Shown here in pieces: positions 62,396-64,000 of a DNA stretch of 64,000 bases; position 1 is the stretch's first letter, and every line of letters starts with the position of its first letter. Where the stretch lies: the NCBI GenBank assembly GCA_036004365.1, contig DASYRN010000041.1, forward strand, positions 13,466-77,465, read 5' to 3'. This DNA is from DP-36 sp036004365. Lineage in GTDB: Bacteria; Desulfobacterota; Binatia; UBA9968. The position numbers and the translations under genes are program-made. The notes beneath the pieces are model-generated. The model saw only the letters and a list, made by a program, of their open reading frames with translations, did not search any database and was not told the origin of the DNA.

Positions 62396-62980
62396 CTATT
62401 CCGGCTTGACGAGAAAGAGCGTCTGGCCGTATTCGATGAACTGGCCGTTTTGGACGCAAATTTCTGCGATGACGCCTTTGACCTTGGAGCTGACCGCATT
62501 GAAGACTTTCATCACCTCGATGAGGCCGACGGTGGTGTTTTCGTCGACGGAATCGCCGAGCATCACGAACGGCGGCGCGCCGGGCTCGGGCGTGATGTAG
62601 AAAGTCCCGACCATTGGTGCTGTGATCGGCACGGTACCTTCTTTGACCGCAGGCTCTTTGGCTGCTGCGGCTGTTGATTCTCCCTTGGTCCGCGTGCTTT
62701 TTGTGTCAGCGGCGGGCTTCGCTTGGCTCCCTGGTGGAGCGCCTGAGGCGGGGGAATGTGCGATCTCGGTGTTTCCAATACGGAATCCTTGTTTGCCAAC
62801 AGTCAGCTTAAGATCTCCGGCTTCCAATTGAAGGAAATCGAAGTCTGATTTTTCTATCAGATTCAAGATCTCGAGGACCTCGTCCAGAGTCAACTCGCTG
62901 ATCAATTTGTCCTTATCGCTCACAGGATAGATCCGGCTCCTCTCTTCGTGGAATCGACCAAATTTACCTGCCGTTTCCAT
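62396..62980 (-). CDS. accB: Biotin carboxyl carrier protein
   Basis: A 194-residue BCCP from the ATG at 62980. An N-terminal helix-strand unit (VLEILNLIEKSDFDFLQLEA), a Pro/Ala/Thr/Lys linker and the C-terminal biotinyl domain with EVMKV, whose Lys (residue 158) is biotinylated; the thumb is in place (FYITPEPGAPPFV). A TTG at 63004 would add eight residues; neither start has a clear ribosome site. First gene of the operon, serving accC and the three carboxyltransferases. Confidence 0.93.
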   Translation of the reverse strand: METAGKFGRFHEERSRIYPVSDKDKLISELTLDEVLEILNLIEKSDFDFLQLEAGDLKLTVGKQGFRIGNTEIAHSPASGAPPGSQAKPAADTKSTRTKGESTAAAAKEPAVKEGTVPITAPMVGTFYITPEPGAPPFVMLGDSVDENTTVGLIEVMKVFNAVSSKVKGVIAEICVQNGQFIEYGQTLFLVKPE

Positions 62981-63048
62981 ATAGGATATCTTACGTTTGG
63001 TCAAGGAAACGCCGCGATCTCTCGTCTAATCCAATGTCGGGAGTTCAC

Positions 63049-63077
63049 TTGACAACCAAGAGAGCCAAGTATATGAG
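63049..63077 (+). promoter_or_regulatory. Sigma-70 promoter for the TctC-type gene
   Basis: A perfect -35 TTGACA (63049-63054), 17-base spacer and -10 TATGAG (63072-63077), 58 bases before the start codon. Confidence 0.55.
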
Positions 63078-63135
63078 CTTTTTCGTCTAAGCGCTTTCTT
63101 TGGTATGGTTGCGGAGAAAAGAGAAGGGGAGCGGT

Positions 63136-64000
63136 ATGAACGGTAGGTTCTTGGTAATTCTTGTATTCCTGATCAGTGGAATTTTTCTGGGCAAAGCGAT
63201 CAAGCCAGTCCTAGCCCAAGAAGCTTTCTTCAAAGATAAAACGATCCGTCTCATTGTGGGCTTTTCCGCAGGAGGCGGATTCGACACTTATTCCCGAACC
63301 ATCGGCCGGCATATCGGTAGGCACATTCCCGGAAATCCCACCATTGTTGTAGAAAACATGACTGGCGCGGCGAGCCTCGTCGCGGTGAATCATGCCTACA
63401 AGGTTGCCAAGCCGGACGGGCTGACCGTCGTGAATTTTCACGGCAACCAAGTCCTCAATCAGGTCATCGGAAAGCCAGGAATCGAATTCGATGCGCGCAA
63501 GTTCCAATATCTCGGCGTTCCCACACAGGACAGCGGGGCCTGCGCCTTGACCAAGGCGAGCGGCGTTACGAGCTATGACAGACTGAAGAACTCAAAGACA
63601 CCGATCAAGTTGGGTGGTGTTGCGTCGGGAGACACGACCTATAACACGTCGAAAATCTTGCAGGAGGCCCTGGGTCTGCCGATTCAACTAGTAGCTGGAT
63701 ATAAAGGCACGGCGGAGATTCGCCTCGCAGCTGAAAGTGGAGAAGTTGCCGGAGGCTGCTGGCAATGGGAATCCATCAAGGTGATCTGGCGTCAGGGGCT
63801 CGAGACGGGAAATGTGTCCATTGTCTTGCAGGTCAATCCCAAGGCTCACCCCGAATTGTCCCACGTGCCCAATGCTATCGATCTGGCTACGAGCGAAAAC
63901 GGCCGGCAGTTGATCAGGTTTGGCATCCACGACCCGGCTGCGGTTACGAGACTGTATGCGCTCGCCCCTGAAACACCGAAAGATCGCGTGCAGATTTTGC
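63136..64000 (+). CDS. TctC/Bug-type tripartite tricarboxylate transporter substrate-binding protein (3' end outside the window)
   Basis: An open frame of 288 codons with no stop before the window ends. Ribosome site AAGGGGAGCG precedes the ATG. The signal peptide (FLVILVFLISGIFLGKAI, cleavage near VLAQEAFF) leads to DKTIRLIVGFSAGGGFDTYS, the family hallmark, and then NPTIVVENMTGAASLVAVNH. It would bind a carboxylic acid or similar small molecule in the periplasm for a TctAB-type permease; none is visible. It is divergent from the carboxylase operon, whose substrates might be related (inference). Confidence 0.9.
   Translation, partial: MNGRFLVILVFLISGIFLGKAIKPVLAQEAFFKDKTIRLIVGFSAGGGFDTYSRTIGRHIGRHIPGNPTIVVENMTGAASLVAVNHAYKVAKPDGLTVVNFHGNQVLNQVIGKPGIEFDARKFQYLGVPTQDSGACALTKASGVTSYDRLKNSKTPIKLGGVASGDTTYNTSKILQEALGLPIQLVAGYKGTAEIRLAAESGEVAGGCWQWESIKVIWRQGLETGNVSIVLQVNPKAHPELSHVPNAIDLATSENGRQLIRFGIHDPAAVTRLYALAPETPKDRVQIL

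Noticed and set aside
1..64000. CRISPR array, rRNA or replication origin
   Set aside because: No regular repeat-spacer pattern, no rRNA-like stretch and no DnaA-box cluster was noticed.

Overview
The window comes from a Gram-negative bacterium. Lipoproteins, c-type cytochrome, menaquinone-type lipid synthesis, two CCA-encoding tRNA genes and mostly GC-rich codons show this. The mix of genes (many lone substrate-binding proteins of the NMT1 and TctC types, a CaiB-type CoA transferase, cupins, an ACMSD-like amidohydrolase, a lone xanthine-dehydrogenase large subunit, tandem pyruvate-carboxylase-like subunits) resembles uncultured soil or groundwater lineages such as Binatota/Desulfobacterota_B, Rokubacteria, NC10 or Tectomicrobia. 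That placement is inference; no marker here fixes the phylum.

Layout. 1-8.8 kb: the end of a GAF sensor kinase, a CoA transferase, a substrate-binding protein, a hemerythrin-like protein, DUF2848 and cupin genes, and two paralogous mini zinc-ribbon genes around a bicupin gene. 8.2-13.7 kb (minus strand): a PAS-GAF kinase/response regulator pair, a truncated CheB, several very small genes and a class II aldolase. 13.8-26.3 kb: uvrB, a lipoprotein, two tandem substrate-binding proteins, uvrC, comEC, an alpha/beta hydrolase and a lone molybdenum hydroxylase subunit. 26.4-31.4 kb: a decayed integrative element (transposase relic, primase-like relic, small coiled-coil genes, excisionase, frameshifted tyrosine integrase) abutting a tRNA(CAU) gene. 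31.5-34.9 kb: a phosphatase, a homoserine-kinase-like gene, a cold-shock gene with a long leader and a receiver protein.

35.0-40.8 kb is the most distinctive part: a lone nuoB, then a sulfite-reductase-type protein carrying an extra C-terminal helical domain, an unrecognised protein, and a fusion of APS reductase (CysH) with ATP sulfurylase (Sat), then a small OB-fold-like protein. Together they could take sulfate to sulfide, with activation and the first reduction on one polypeptide. 40.8-45 kb: quinone synthesis genes (polyprenyl synthase, ubiE), a membrane protein, a PuuD-type membrane protein converging on a cytochrome c gene, and tRNA-Leu. 45-53 kb: a housekeeping run (valS, nadC, birA, coaX, an EF-G paralogue).

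53.3-56.5 kb: an amidohydrolase-like gene lacking several metal ligands, translationally coupled to a gamma-glutamyltransferase gene. 56.5-63 kb (minus strand): an operon of biotin carrier, biotin carboxylase and three paralogous carboxyltransferase subunits, so one biotin-loading module may serve three carboxylases; birA upstream could biotinylate the carrier. The window ends inside a TctC/Bug substrate-binding gene with its own promoter.
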